From Paragordius varius (Eukaryota; Nematomorpha): a DNA stretch of 64,000 bases. The notes beneath the pieces were generated by a model, which had not been told where the DNA came from, did not search any database, and worked only from the letters and a program-made list of their open reading frames with translations. Below, piece after piece: positions 38,401-48,190 of the stretch. The translations under genes and the position numbers were made by a program. The stretch is from assembly GCA_964247055.1 (NCBI GenBank), contig OZ176050.1, positions 10,168,001-10,232,000 on the forward strand, in the 5' to 3' direction. The first letter of the stretch is position 1, and every line of letters begins with the position of its first letter.

Positions 38401-38531
38401 AAAATTGTAATTTGACTCTTTTAATTTATTTTTTTAGATCATGTATCACACATTACATGATGAACAAAAAGGAGTGCTTCTTTTGCAAGGCAATTGTCGA
38501 AAGTATAAAGGATATAGCAGCAAAGTCTTGA
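21309..38531 (+). CDS. RNF123: E3 ubiquitin-protein ligase RNF123 (KPC1)
   Basis: Catalytic subunit of the KPC ubiquitin ligase in vertebrates, acting in the cytoplasm on p27 and NF-kB p105. The visible exons are 21309-21372, 21398-21675, 21786-21871, 22667-22821, 23902-24027, 24125-24242, 24340-24513, 24634-24840, 25152-25225, 25812-25982, 26269-26308, 26383-26479, 26603-26736, 27477-27606, 27893-28241, 29230-29348, 31074-31195, 31606-31689, 31879-31986, 32359-32539, 33042-33219, 33445-33611, 33755-34184, 34675-34915, 35141-35239, 35908-36008, 36127-36220, 36357-36517, 37041-37192, 37739-37919 and 38438-38531. All join in phase to about 1,570 residues, against about 1,314 in human. The excess lies in Ser/Asn-rich inserts (27893-29348, 33755-34915). 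Diagnostic words are [39 protein letters not shown] and [15 protein letters not shown]. The start codon was not found. AATAAA lies near 38645. The gene looks intact and functional. Confidence 0.95.
21398..24242 (+). other. RNF123: SPRY (B30.2) domain exons of RNF123
   Basis: Six exons encode the SPRY domain, which in this family helps bind partners such as KPC2 and substrates. The visible order is [67 protein letters not shown], then [14 protein letters not shown] and LNFGATPLL. The intron at 21373-21397 is only 25 bases. The intron at 24028-24124 is AT-AC. Confidence 0.93.
24028..24124 (+). other. RNF123: U12-type AT-AC intron 1 in RNF123
   Basis: A 97-base intron starting ATATCCTTTC and ending TTTATAC. 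TTTCCTTAACAT lies near its 3' end and matches the minor-spliceosome branch-site consensus. No GT-AG alternative keeps the frame. The AT-AC junction gives TT|G (Leu) and the protein [19 protein letters not shown], in line with the vertebrate protein. Confidence 0.88.
25226..25811 (+). other. RNF123: U12-type AT-AC intron 2 in RNF123
   Basis: A 586-base intron starting ATATCCTTTTTATG and ending GTATTTAC. The branch-like GACCTTAACTCC lies about 29 bases before the end. Joining at TT|G gives [18 protein letters not shown], which follows the vertebrate VLFD...IKSP segment. Reading on past the donor hits a stop. Confidence 0.85.
28501..29155 (+). mobile_element. Foldback-type MITE, copy 1
   Basis: 655 bp within the RNF123 intron 28242-29229. 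Both ends begin CCATTTACACTTCAAGA and then carry tandem repeats of a 21-bp unit (CTTGAATTGTTCAAG plus GACCAA). There are about four units on the left and six on the right, in inverted orientation. TATATA stands on both outer sides. The AT-rich core has no coding capacity. Confidence 0.85.
29470..30031 (-). mobile_element. Foldback-type MITE, copy 2
   Basis: About 560 bp inside the next RNF123 intron (29349-31073). It has the same terminal 21-bp repeats but fewer and more worn. Its core, with words such as TTTTGTTTTGTTTTTAAC and ACAAGTTTTCTGGGTTATTA, is the reverse complement of the core of copy 1. Confidence 0.8.
30108..30829 (+). mobile_element. hAT-type MITE, intact ends
   Basis: 722 bp with ends TAGGGTTGT and ACAACCCTA, flanked by a perfect 8-base duplication GTTATAAC (30100-30107 and 30830-30837). 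Near each end are repeated GGTCA/TGACC words that can fold on themselves. It is in the same RNF123 intron as the second foldback element and is related to 16214-16685. No transposase. Confidence 0.9.
37739..38531 (+). other. RNF123: RING finger exons of RNF123
   Basis: The last two exons give [20 protein letters not shown] followed by [20 protein letters not shown] and FCK. This is a C3HC4 RING with all eight metal ligands in the expected spacing. The RING recruits the E2 enzyme. The protein ends AAKS with TGA at 38529-38531. The intron between them holds a SINE (38196-38377). Confidence 0.95.
38196..38377 (-). mobile_element. tRNA-like SINE, copy 3
   Basis: Lies in the last RNF123 intron, antisense to the gene. 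On the minus strand it reads GAAGGCGTGATGGTATAGTA, AGAGTTCGAACCCCGAAAC, CTGGGCAGGCGAGTGTTAAA and ends near AGAGACTCTAAACTG. The B box GTTCGAACCCC is close to a true tRNA B box, so this is probably the youngest copy seen. Confidence 0.85.
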
Positions 38532-38649
38532 TTTATTTATTTATTTTTGAAAATTTGCTAAAATTTGTGAATATAAATATTTGTATTGTTAAATTTGTTT
38601 GGCGTTAATGATTTGTGTGAATATGCATTATAAATATTATTTATGAATA

Positions 38650-39073
38650 AATATAAAAATTTGCTAAATTGATTCCTCCATATTAAAACAAATCATTTGG
38701 CCATAGATTGTCCACAATCAATATAATATATGATCTTAATACTTCATAATTTACAGTAAATGGAATAAAACAGACAAAACGGAAAAATATGAAGACAAAT
38801 ATTTTTTCAAAAGACTACCATATTTAAGTTTTCCTATGTAAATTATTTAATTAAAAATGTAAATATATAATTTATTTTTTAGCTAATTATATCTCTATTT
38901 CATACTTTCCAATTCATAAGGTATAATTTTAAATTATAGTTTATAAAACACAGCGGCCTTTTGAAAAAAATATTTTTCATTATATTTATACCTTTTTGCG
39001 TATAAATTTAATTTTTAATCTAATACATCTGCGAAAGTCGATAGATGATGGCAAGTAGTCTTAAATATATATA
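38650..39073. other. Intergenic spacer between convergent genes
   Basis: Separates the 3' end of RNF123 (+) from the 3' end of the lipocalin gene (-). No gene or repeat recognised. Confidence 0.5.
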
Positions 39074-41335
39074 TTATCCAACAATACAACTCTTGTGTAT
39101 ATCCATAAGCCTTTCATAATGAGCTCGTTTAATACGCTTAATGCGTCTAACATACATTTTATCGTGTCGTGATGGATGTGCAGTTTTAGTGTAATTTGAA
39201 TCCAGCAACAGAATACCATTCTTCTTTCCAATAAGGTTGGTGCAATTCTGCTGATGTGTTTGTAATCTTAGGCTATTTGGTTTTACACAAAGTCGATACT
39301 TTACGAAGGCTAATAATTGACACCAAACATCGGCTTGTACATCCCTGTTTAGTCGCCTAATATGTGTAAATATATATATTAGAAATTTCAGACTTTAACC
39401 AGATGTGATTCAACCTTGTTTAGAACTCTTTTCAAATCTTCGGGAATTCGCGGTTTTAATGTTTAAATTGTCCATTATAATATAAATGGGCGAAACTTGG
39501 TGCATTAACTTTTTTATTCATATAAACATAATTAACCCAATTTGTTTTAGCTCGGAAAAAATTAAATCCCAAATTAAACTGTAGATTTGATTTATACAAA
39601 TATTATCCTAGATTTTGAGTATAGCCATTTAGGTATTTTTTATAAATTAATTGTATAATTAAGGACATTGCTTTTTGTAAGTATATATAAAAATGATATC
39701 TATAATCCCAAGTCAAAAATATGGTTATATTGATGAGAACAAGCACAAAGTTATAATTCGTTTAGATTATATTTCTATATAGCTGAATGTTAAAATATTT
39801 ATACGTAATATATTAAACGGTAATTTAAATGGGTTTAAATGTTTCAATGTATATGTGAATTCGAGTCTTATCACAACTTAATTATCATATTCCATCGCCC
39901 AATTAAAAACATTTTTTTATAAATCATTTACCATAGTTAATAAATTTTATTTGACCAAATGTTTTTCTGATAGTATTTAAATAAAATGACATATACCCAT
40001 TTATTATGACATATTCATGATTGGGTCGACATTTGTTATCTTTCATAAGGTATTTGCAAGCATATAATATTACATAATTCTCGTTAGCTAACATAACACG
40101 ATAACTCCCCCGTTCATACAACTCTTTTTGTTCATTATAGTAATCGGAATGAATCCAACCCAGGTTTTCCGTATCAAACCAACTTTCCAATATTGAAGGC
40201 CCAATACATTGGTCATTACTAATCGATGCAAGAAATGTTTATCATTTAAATATATATATATATATATATATATTGTTGTAGAGTAGGTCATATTACAAAA
40301 ATATACCAGAGAAAAACTCTGTAATTCCTAAATATTTATATGATTTGCAAAAAATTATGTTTTGTCATGAACAATTTAAATGATTTGTCCTTAAACTATA
40401 TGATACACCATTATAAAGATTTCTTATGTATATAAAATAAATATCTTTTACTAAAATCCTGCATATTTGACTTGAAAGGACGAATTCGTTCGCGGAACAT
40501 GTTCCGTTATTCCAGAATCAAACAAATATTCATTGGGTGGGAGTATGTGAGCCAATGTTCTCCAATACCCCATAAACTTAAATTTATAAAAAATAGCAGA
40601 CCATTTTAATAAAGGTTTATGGTTAATAAATATATGGTAAATCCAGTAAAATTTGACCAAGTCATGTGTGTGGTTAAAAAAATAGGTAATTTCTAAGAAG
40701 TTAATACTTTGATGTTTAACAATGTTTTTTACGGTTAAAACACTCCTGAAATGTACATCGATATACATAAACTTTTTGTATTAGTAGAATGTAATGTAAG
40801 GCATGCAGTTAAGTTAATTTTCCTAAGATAAAGTTTCAAAAACTGTTATAAATTTTGCTAAGAGTTGCAGTTTAAGCTCAAGTTCGATACAACGAATTAA
40901 AAAAATATTTATTTTGCCTTCATAGATTAATAATTTGATTCATTTGTTAGATTTTGACAGAAATACATTTCAATTAGCGCATAGAATAAATTTTAAATAT
41001 CTGAATTTTTGAAAACAAATTAATCAAGCATACCTTATTATAATCAATATTCTTTTGGGGGCTTATATCATTGTCGTTGCATTGAGATTCTGAATTATCT
41101 TGCGGTTTGCAGAATATATTTGCTACCTTAAAAACTGATTAAAACTTAGATATCTATTTATACCCCAAATGTTTAAATAATACCAAAATTTTAAATAAAT
41201 ATAAAATTTAACCTGAAATTATATACAGAATCTTCATTGATTGTTTTCATGGAATTCGATAATAATTAAAATTATTATAATTAATTATATTACCTTAGCA
41301 AATAACAAAATACTGTTTTTCGGCCTTCTTTCAAC
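39074..41335 (-). CDS. Lipocalin, apolipoprotein D / Lazarillo-like
   Basis: Secreted carrier of small hydrophobic ligands. Exons read 5' to 3' on the minus strand are 41335-41294, 41126-41034, 40576-40452, 40218-39932 (an alternative end is 39956) and 39356-39074. The first holds a hydrophobic word (NSILLFAK) that may be part of a signal peptide; the start exon is not found. KNIDYNKFMGYWRTLA carries the lipocalin GxW motif. YRVMLANENYVILYACKYL matches the second conserved region (TDYxxYAxxYxC). RLNRDVQADVW with LRLQTHQQNC matches the C-terminal helix and last disulfide cysteine. The first four exons join in phase. The junction before the last exon is unresolved, and a short exon may lie near 39430. 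An extra basic tail of about 55 residues follows the last cysteine. Confidence 0.82.
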
Positions 41336-42365
41336 CTAAATAAAAAAATTGCTTGAAGATATATGCATGTCTTATTAAAAGTTATAATTACTGGATCATT
41401 AAATAGTAATTTTCGCTGAGATTATGTTTAAGCCAAAGCATTATATGAACTTTTATATTTAATGACACGATAATTAACACAAAAAATTTGAATGACAAAA
41501 ATATATTATTATCTAAGAAAAACTTATTATGCTCGGAAGTTGTTGTTTTTTGGAAAATATTTTTTTAAAATATTCGGACCTAAATCTTTTGCGGATATTT
41601 TATAGATTTGTAAACTTATATGCTTTATACATTTTCGATGATATAGAAAATTTAGACTTAGTGTGTTGAAGGACTAAATTTTTATTTAGTTAATATTATA
41701 AACATTATGGGCGATTACTAACAAAAGCTGTCGAAGGACTTGATTCCTGTAATATTTTAGACAACAGTCTTTATGTATCAATTAATTTAATATATATTAT
41801 TCTGTTTAGAAAAAAATGTTTTTTTCGGAAAATCGAAAGTATTTGATTTGCAATTTAATGGTGTCTTAATACACACTATAGTTGGTCAATTCGCAATACA
41901 TTAGTGTATAAAACAAAAAAAACTTTAATAAACAATTTTTCCTTTTTTACATCAGGAAGTTATTTTATTAAATATTTTGTTGTTTTTTTCTATACACTGT
42001 GTGTTGCAAATTTCCTAACATTGTGTGAAATAAGCAACCATTAATAAAATGCACACTATAGCAAAGGTATCTAACACAAATGACTTCACAAACCGCATTA
42101 TACGAAAATCCGGTCGGTTCATTTAAAAAATATTTAAACAATAGGGGTTTTAAGCTAAATTTTCACATCGATAGTAATTATGCTATAATTTTATAAGAGC
42201 AATGGTTTAAGTTATCAGGTAATAAATAAGCATATTATTTTTTTATCATAAAATCAGCTGTTTTTCGTCCATTTTAAGGACATTAGGCCATTTTGTGGGT
42301 TAAGGGTCTTTTGGATCTCTTAAAAACGTAATTAATACATTAAAATTTTCACTTTTTAACCATAA
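41336..42365. other. Upstream of the lipocalin gene
   Basis: Should contain the lipocalin start exon and promoter, but neither could be pinned down. AT-rich, no other gene seen. Confidence 0.4.
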
Positions 42366-43815
42366 TCCACATATTTATAAAAATGAAAAATGCTGACTTT
42401 GTGATCTGTTTCCGGAAAACCAGTAGACTCACTCAAATCCAAATGTCGAAAAAATATAATCATTAATGAATGCCCCGACTATAGCTTCTCCCTTTTTGAT
42501 TCAGGCCCTCAGTTTGGAAAACGGTTTTTTTAGTCCACAAATAGGTGTTTTTGATACAATTTTCCGGAAAACGTGTTGGACCATTCGATTTCAAATGGAT
42601 TTTTTTTACTTTTTTTCGATTGCGCCAAACATGGTCAGCTCACTTTTTTAATTTAGGCCCTCTGTTTACCCGATTCCTCCTTAAAATGCCATTTTTTTCA
42701 AAAAAATTAAGTCCACAAAACTAATTTTTTGTATCTATTTTTCGCCAGGTATGAGACCGTAAAAACTTAATGAGGATTCTAGGTATTCCCTGTTGAAAGG
42801 CATAAATTTTAGTACGTTTTTTATATTGGCTGCTGGGTAAGGAGAAACCACTAAAACTGCCCCTTTATATCCAAATAGCGCGCCTTTGGGGCTAAATTTC
42901 AGAAAACCTCTCAGGCCATATTAATTCAATAGGTGCTTAAAATTTTACCATTAACAATGCAAAAATTTAGGTAGCGCGGTTTTCTAAAATTAGCCTTTAA
43001 TAAGTCCCTTCACGCCCTGAAAAATGCACCACCATAGAATGATTTTTTAGTTTTGAGGCAGTTTTTTCAAAAACCCATGAGAGCATATGGAGTCAATCAT
43101 TATTCCAGGTATTACCCAAATTAAGGCAAAAATTTTAATCAAGCGTTTTGTTTCGCACCTGGTTAGGGGACCCGAATAAAATGTCACCATATCGATACAG
43201 CATGCCTTTGGAGCCAAATTTGAGAAAACCTATGAGACTGATAAGAACACATGGAATCCATGATGATTTCTGATATTCCCCATATAAAGGCAAATATTTT
43301 GCCCAACGTTTTTTTATACCTGTCCCTGGGTAAGGAGCTACCCGCCAAAAACTGCCCCACTATATAGATATTGCGTAGTTTTGAACATAATTTAGTGAAA
43401 ATTTATGAAGCCATATGAGCTCATTAAAAGCTAGAAATATTATCCGTAACTAGGCATAAGGTTAGTGTTTTTTTAGCCGCTTAGGGCCTTATGACCTGAA
43501 AATACACCATCTTATAACAATTATTTAGTTTTGAGGTTTCGAATAGCCCATGTGGCGATCGTATCAAAAGTGATTCTAAATATTTGCCCTATAAAGAAAC
43601 GAATTTAACTCCGCGCTTTTTCCACATAGGCCTATGGGTAGGGGTCTACCGGTTTAAAACTGAGACCCCATACAAAAATGGGGTGGTTTTAGAGCTAATT
43701 TTCAAAAAACTTAAGAAGCCATACCAGTTCAATTAAACACATTTATGGGGAATCGACATATTGTTATTCTTTCTTTTGAGACTACGTCACAGCGAAGCGT
43801 GACAGGACCAGCTAG
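42366..43815 (+). mobile_element. Non-autonomous Helitron, copy E
   Basis: 1,450 bp. It starts TCCACATATTTATAAAAATG after an A. It ends with a hairpin (GTCAC-a-GC GAA GC-GTGAC) followed by AGGACCAGCTAG and then T, as expected for a Helitron. The interior is a row of degenerate units of about 150-180 bp, each with a CTGCCCC- or CTGAAAA-type word and a CATATGAGCTCA-like word. The 3' hairpin differs from that of copies A, B and C. Confidence 0.85.
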
Positions 43816-43858
<43 letters not shown>

Positions 43859-44052
43859 AATATATTAAGAAAATTTGGATTGTAGCATTTAGTTACATCA
43901 AAAAAAATTCAACATAATAAGTGCGATTATTACGATCGATTAATACAAAGTAATTGGAGAATCGATCAGGAAGGTGAGTATTGATAATTCCGATTCATAT
44001 GTGTAATTTTCTTTCGTTTTGTATCCTAAGATTATATATATATATAAATATA

Positions 44053-45621
44053 TTAGCGTAAATCTCGTGCTGCTACGCAGTCCGAGAGGGGGGGCTGGCT
44101 ATTTGAAAGGGACAATAAAATGATCCATATATATGGATATTTCGAAACATTAATCATTAGCTATGATCTAATAGGATTTTCAAAACGTTGCATTCATACT
44201 AATATAATGTTTACTGGTGTAAAGGCTCTAAATTGACGGCTAACGGAAAAAACCGCTATATTATAATTTTTACCTTTTTATGGGTAATATTTAAAGCCTT
44301 TATTGAACTCGTGTGGCTTCTTCAGTTTTAAACCGGGACCCCTACCCATAGGCCTATATGGAAAAAGCGCTAAATTAAATTTTTTGCCTTTATAGGGAAT
44401 ATTTGGAATCATCTTTGAGACCATCGTCTCATGGGTTAGTCGAAAAAAATACCTCAACACTAAATAATCGTTATATGATGGCGTATTTTTTGGGCATAAA
44501 GGCCCCAAATTAACGGTTAATAAAAAGAGGCCTGACCTAATTTTACCTAGTTACGGGTAATATTTCGAACTTTGATGAGCTCATATGGCATAAGTTTTAA
44601 ATTAGTTCCAAAACAACGCAATTCCTATATAGAGGCACCGTTTTTGGCCGGTGGCTTCTTACCCAGAGGCAGGTATAAAAAAGCGTCGGGAATAATTTTT
44701 CTTTTTATATGGGGAATATCTGGAATTATAATGTCCTGTTCCTATAAATTCTTGGAAATATTGCTTCAAAACCAAAATATTGTTCTCCGGCGGCGAATTT
44801 TTCAGGGCGTAAAACTTTTCTTAGCGACTCAATGATATAACGCCCTATACTAAAATAATTGTTTTTTAATGGGTATTAAATATTTTAGGCCCTTATTGAA
44901 CTCACATAATCTCCATATGTTTTTGTAAATTTGGCTCTAAAACATGTGGTATCGATATAGTGACGCATTTTTACGCGGGTGGCCCCCTAACCAAAGCCTA
45001 AACCACTAATTTAAAAATCCCCAGGACTTTATTTTTTGCCTTTTTACGGGTAATATTTCAGGCCCTTAAATATAGCCTGAGAGGTTTTTGAAATTTAGCC
45101 GCAAAAGCACGCTATTGTTATATGATGGGTCGGTTTTTACCAGGTATCTCCTTGCCCAGCAGCTATCATCAAAGAAACGCTTGACCAAAATTTAACAGGG
45201 AATACCTGGAATCCTTATTGAATTTTTACGGTCTCACACTTTGGGGGAATTTTTGGACATTTTTAAAAATATAACATTTTACGGGGGGAGCGGGTAAAAA
45301 GAGGGCCTAAATTAAAAAAGCGAGCCGACCATGTTCAGCGCAATCAAAAATAAGTTAAAAAAATCATATTAGAAATCGAATGGTTCAACACGTTTTCCGA
45401 TAAACTGTCTCAAAGACACCATTTTTGTGGACCTGTTTTCAAAAAACCCGTTTTTTACACGGGATGGGCCCGAACTGGGGACCTAATTCAAAAAAAGGCA
45501 AAGCTATTGTCGGGGCATTCATTATAATTATATTTTTTCGATATTTGGACTAGAATGGGTCTACCGGTTTTCCGGAAACAGATCACAAAGCTACCACTTT
45601 CCATTTTTATGAATATATAGA
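44053..45621 (-). mobile_element. Non-autonomous Helitron, copy C
   Basis: 1,569 bp on the minus strand. The 5' end is TCTATATATTCATAAAAATG (at 45621), and the 3' end has hairpin CTCGGACTGC / GCAGCACGAG and CTAA at 44056-44053. It lies head-on to copy E, only 237 bp away, with a TA array between them. The interior repeats the same 160-bp-type units as copy E. Confidence 0.82.
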
Positions 45622-45630
45622 TAGATGATA

Positions 45631-45694
45631 CAGTATGAGTAAGTATACATTTCTAGAAAGTCATTATTTCCAAATAGCATACATAATAAGGGCA
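45631..45694 (+). mobile_element. Half of the palindromic MITE
   Basis: Matches the left arm of the element at 606-776 (CAGTATGAGTAAGTATACAT), preceded by TA. It stops where a Helitron fragment begins, so one insertion or deletion removed the other arm. Confidence 0.8.
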
Positions 45695-46312
45695 ATTTTA
45701 AAAAACCGCACCACCTAAGCTTATGTCTTGTTACGGGTAATATTTTAAGCAGCTTATTGAGCTCATATGGCCTGATAGGTTTTCTGAAATTTATCCCCAA
45801 AAGCACGCTATTTCTATATGACGGGTCGGTTTTTAGCGGGTATCTCCTTACCCAGCAGCTATCATCAAAGAAACGCTTGACTAAAATTTTTGTCTTGTAA
45901 CAGAGAATACCTAGACTTATTTGATAATTACGGTCTCATACTTTGGGGGAAAAATAGATTCAAAAAATTATTTTTGTGGACAATTTTTTTAAAAAAATGG
46001 CATTTTACGGGGGGAGCGGGTAAAAGGAGGGCCTAAATTAAAAAATCGAGCCGATCATGCTCGGAGCAATCAAAAATAAGTTAAAAAAAATCATATTTAT
46101 AATCGATAAGTCCAACACGTTTTCCGGGATATTGTCTCAAACACACGATTTTTGTGGATTTCAAAAAAACGGGGTGGGCCCGAACTGGGCACCTAAGTCA
46201 AAGGGCGAAGCTATTGTCGGGGCATTTATTAATGATTATTTTTGACATTTGGATTTGAGTGGGTCTACTGGTTTTCCGGAAACAGATCACAAAATCACCA
46301 TTTTTATAACTA
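45695..46312 (-). mobile_element. Truncated Helitron, copy D
   Basis: Carries the 5' half of the family on the minus strand (CCGGAAAACCAGTAGACCCA and on) and the internal GGGGGGAGCGGGTAAAAG unit. The 3' hairpin end is missing at its left border with the half MITE. The 5' terminus near 46312 is worn. Confidence 0.75.
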
Positions 46313-46900
46313 TATTATTATCGTAATATTTTAGTCCATAATTTTACGGTAAGATAGATATGGAATAAAAATTTGCCGTTGAAAGTGAATTAATAATTAG
46401 TTTACTTTGAAAATATACATATTTTTCATAAATTATTTTATTTACATATGATGGTTTGTGAAGTCTGGTAATACTTTAAATCACCTAGTTGATTTTTTAA
46501 ACAAGGATGCATAAAAATGATTGTAATTTCCAAAAGAGAGACCTTTTACCCGAAAGTAAGCCTTCATTTGATATATATTAGCCATAAATACTTATTTTTG
46601 ATTAAAATTGGGAGAAGTTGAAATTGTTTAATTATGTTCACACAAAATAATCGTTACGTATTTAAGTATCATTTTGGCTAGACAATTTATATGGTTATAT
46701 TTAAAATTAAGACAATATATATGTAAGGTTAGCAACATTATATGACCTCAACTTAATGTGTCATATCGAAACATTATACCAAATATAGGTTATAACTATT
46801 ATATAATATTATTATATTTCCGCTAAAAAAGTATTTCCACAAAAAGTTAAGCGTTTTTTAATATTAATTTTTTATTATTTAAAAGTATAATTTTTTACAA
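46313..46900. other. Upstream of the small secreted gene
   Basis: AT-rich, no recognisable repeat. A promoter would be expected here, but none could be identified with confidence. Confidence 0.4.
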
Positions 46901-47322
46901 ATGCTTGGGTTTCCATTGTTTATTATTGCACTTCTATCCATAAAATGTGTGGTTATGATGGAAGATTTCGAAGGATATTCATACAAAACAAGTGTGCTTT
47001 TTTTAACTATTTTATTTTTAATAAATAAAAATCGATCAACATTTTTGTTGATTTTGTTTACAAATATTTTTCATTTTATCGAAATTTTTTAAAATTAAAA
47101 CCTACACGCATAAGTTTTTTCGAATGATTAACTACTACTTTTTTAAAAAAGAATAAGGGGCAATTATATTTTTATATCAAAATAGAAGGATGCCTTTTAC
47201 ACATTAATGAAAACTCGACCCAGCTATTTAAACCTGGGCCCTTTTCCATACCTAAACATTGCATGAAGTGTGATTGTAAAAGAATTGAAAAGAAAATATA
47301 TTTTTTCCAGTGTACAGGGTGA
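46901..47322 (+). CDS. Small secreted Cys-rich protein
   Basis: Two exons, 46901-46991 and 47186-47322, join in phase to a 75-residue protein. The start MLGFPLFIIALLSIKCVVMM looks like a signal peptide. The mature part has cysteines in KGCLLHIN, then HCMKCDCKR (C-x2-C-x-C) and QCTG. This spacing recalls single-VWC or beta-microseminoprotein-like small secreted proteins, but the match is only in cysteine pattern, so the family is not settled. TGA follows QCTG directly. Alternatively the frame can splice at 47318 to 47717 and end SANATG at 47738, inside a piggyBac-type MITE, where AATAAA overlaps the stop codon. The donor AA|GTGTGC of exon 1 is not strong. No start-codon alternatives upstream in frame were evident. 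Confidence 0.6.
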
Positions 47323-47533
47323 GTATTTTAATCTTCTATACCAAAAATTGAAACAATAACTGATTGACAAAAAAATTAGTAAAAATAGGAACACATATAA
47401 CCATTAATTGCTAGTTATTTTGATTAAATACCCGCATAAACAAAATACTGTAATCTCTTTCAACTATGTGGAAAAACGATTTAGTATTGCATAAACTTAT
47501 CATATCTCAAAAAAAATAAAATCTCGGACTTAA

Positions 47534-47999
47534 CACTCCATGAACTTTTGGGGTAGTTTTGTATCCCAGAGCGATTCGAAATTTGAATTAAAAAGTATTT
47601 AATATATTAAGCCGAATTTAAAAATTGCTTTCTTCAGCCTTTTAAGCGCATCATTTTTTTTAAATAATCTCATCTCAAACATTTTCGTCGCCCTTTTTTC
47701 CTATAATTTTTTTCAGATCCGCTAATGCCACAGGCTAATAAATGTATATTATGGTTGGAAACTGCATTTCACCAATGATATAACTGTTCGTTTCAATCGT
47801 GTTTTGCAGTTGTCTTAAATTTAGACTTTTGAAATCATAAAACTGTAAAAAATATAAGCTTTTTATACATGAAAACAATATTTGATAAATGAATTTTGAC
47901 TAAATAAACTTCAAAACAGTAGTTTATTAGAAAATTGATTTCTGTATAAAACCACTCCAATATGACAATTAGGACAAAAAGTGAAATGGTCATGAAGTG
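47534..47999 (-). mobile_element. piggyBac-type MITE (family PB2)
   Basis: 466 bp with TTAA on both sides (47530-47533 and 48000-48003). The ends read inward as CACTCCATGAACTTTTGGGG and CACTTCATGACCATTTCAC. A GGGGTA/TATCCC hairpin lies inside the left end. It is directly downstream of, and possibly overlapping, the small secreted gene. Confidence 0.8.
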
Positions 48000-48190
48000 T
48001 TAATTGAACTCACATTTCTTAGCACACCCAATATCATATATTCTGAAATTGACAAATCTTTGACTCACACAAAATTCTGAGAATGTTGTGATATATTTTA
48101 TTGCGTTTAAAGCCAAGGACAGCTATGTAGTGGACAACTCTAGCTACATAAATTCTAACTTTAAAATATTGAAAATAGATATAATGTATA

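Noticed and set aside
41210-41250. ATG at 41250 (MKTINEDSVYNF) as start of the lipocalin
   Set aside because: Its splice phase does not fit the next exon, and it is not a signal peptide. The short exon 41294-41335 fits in phase and is hydrophobic.
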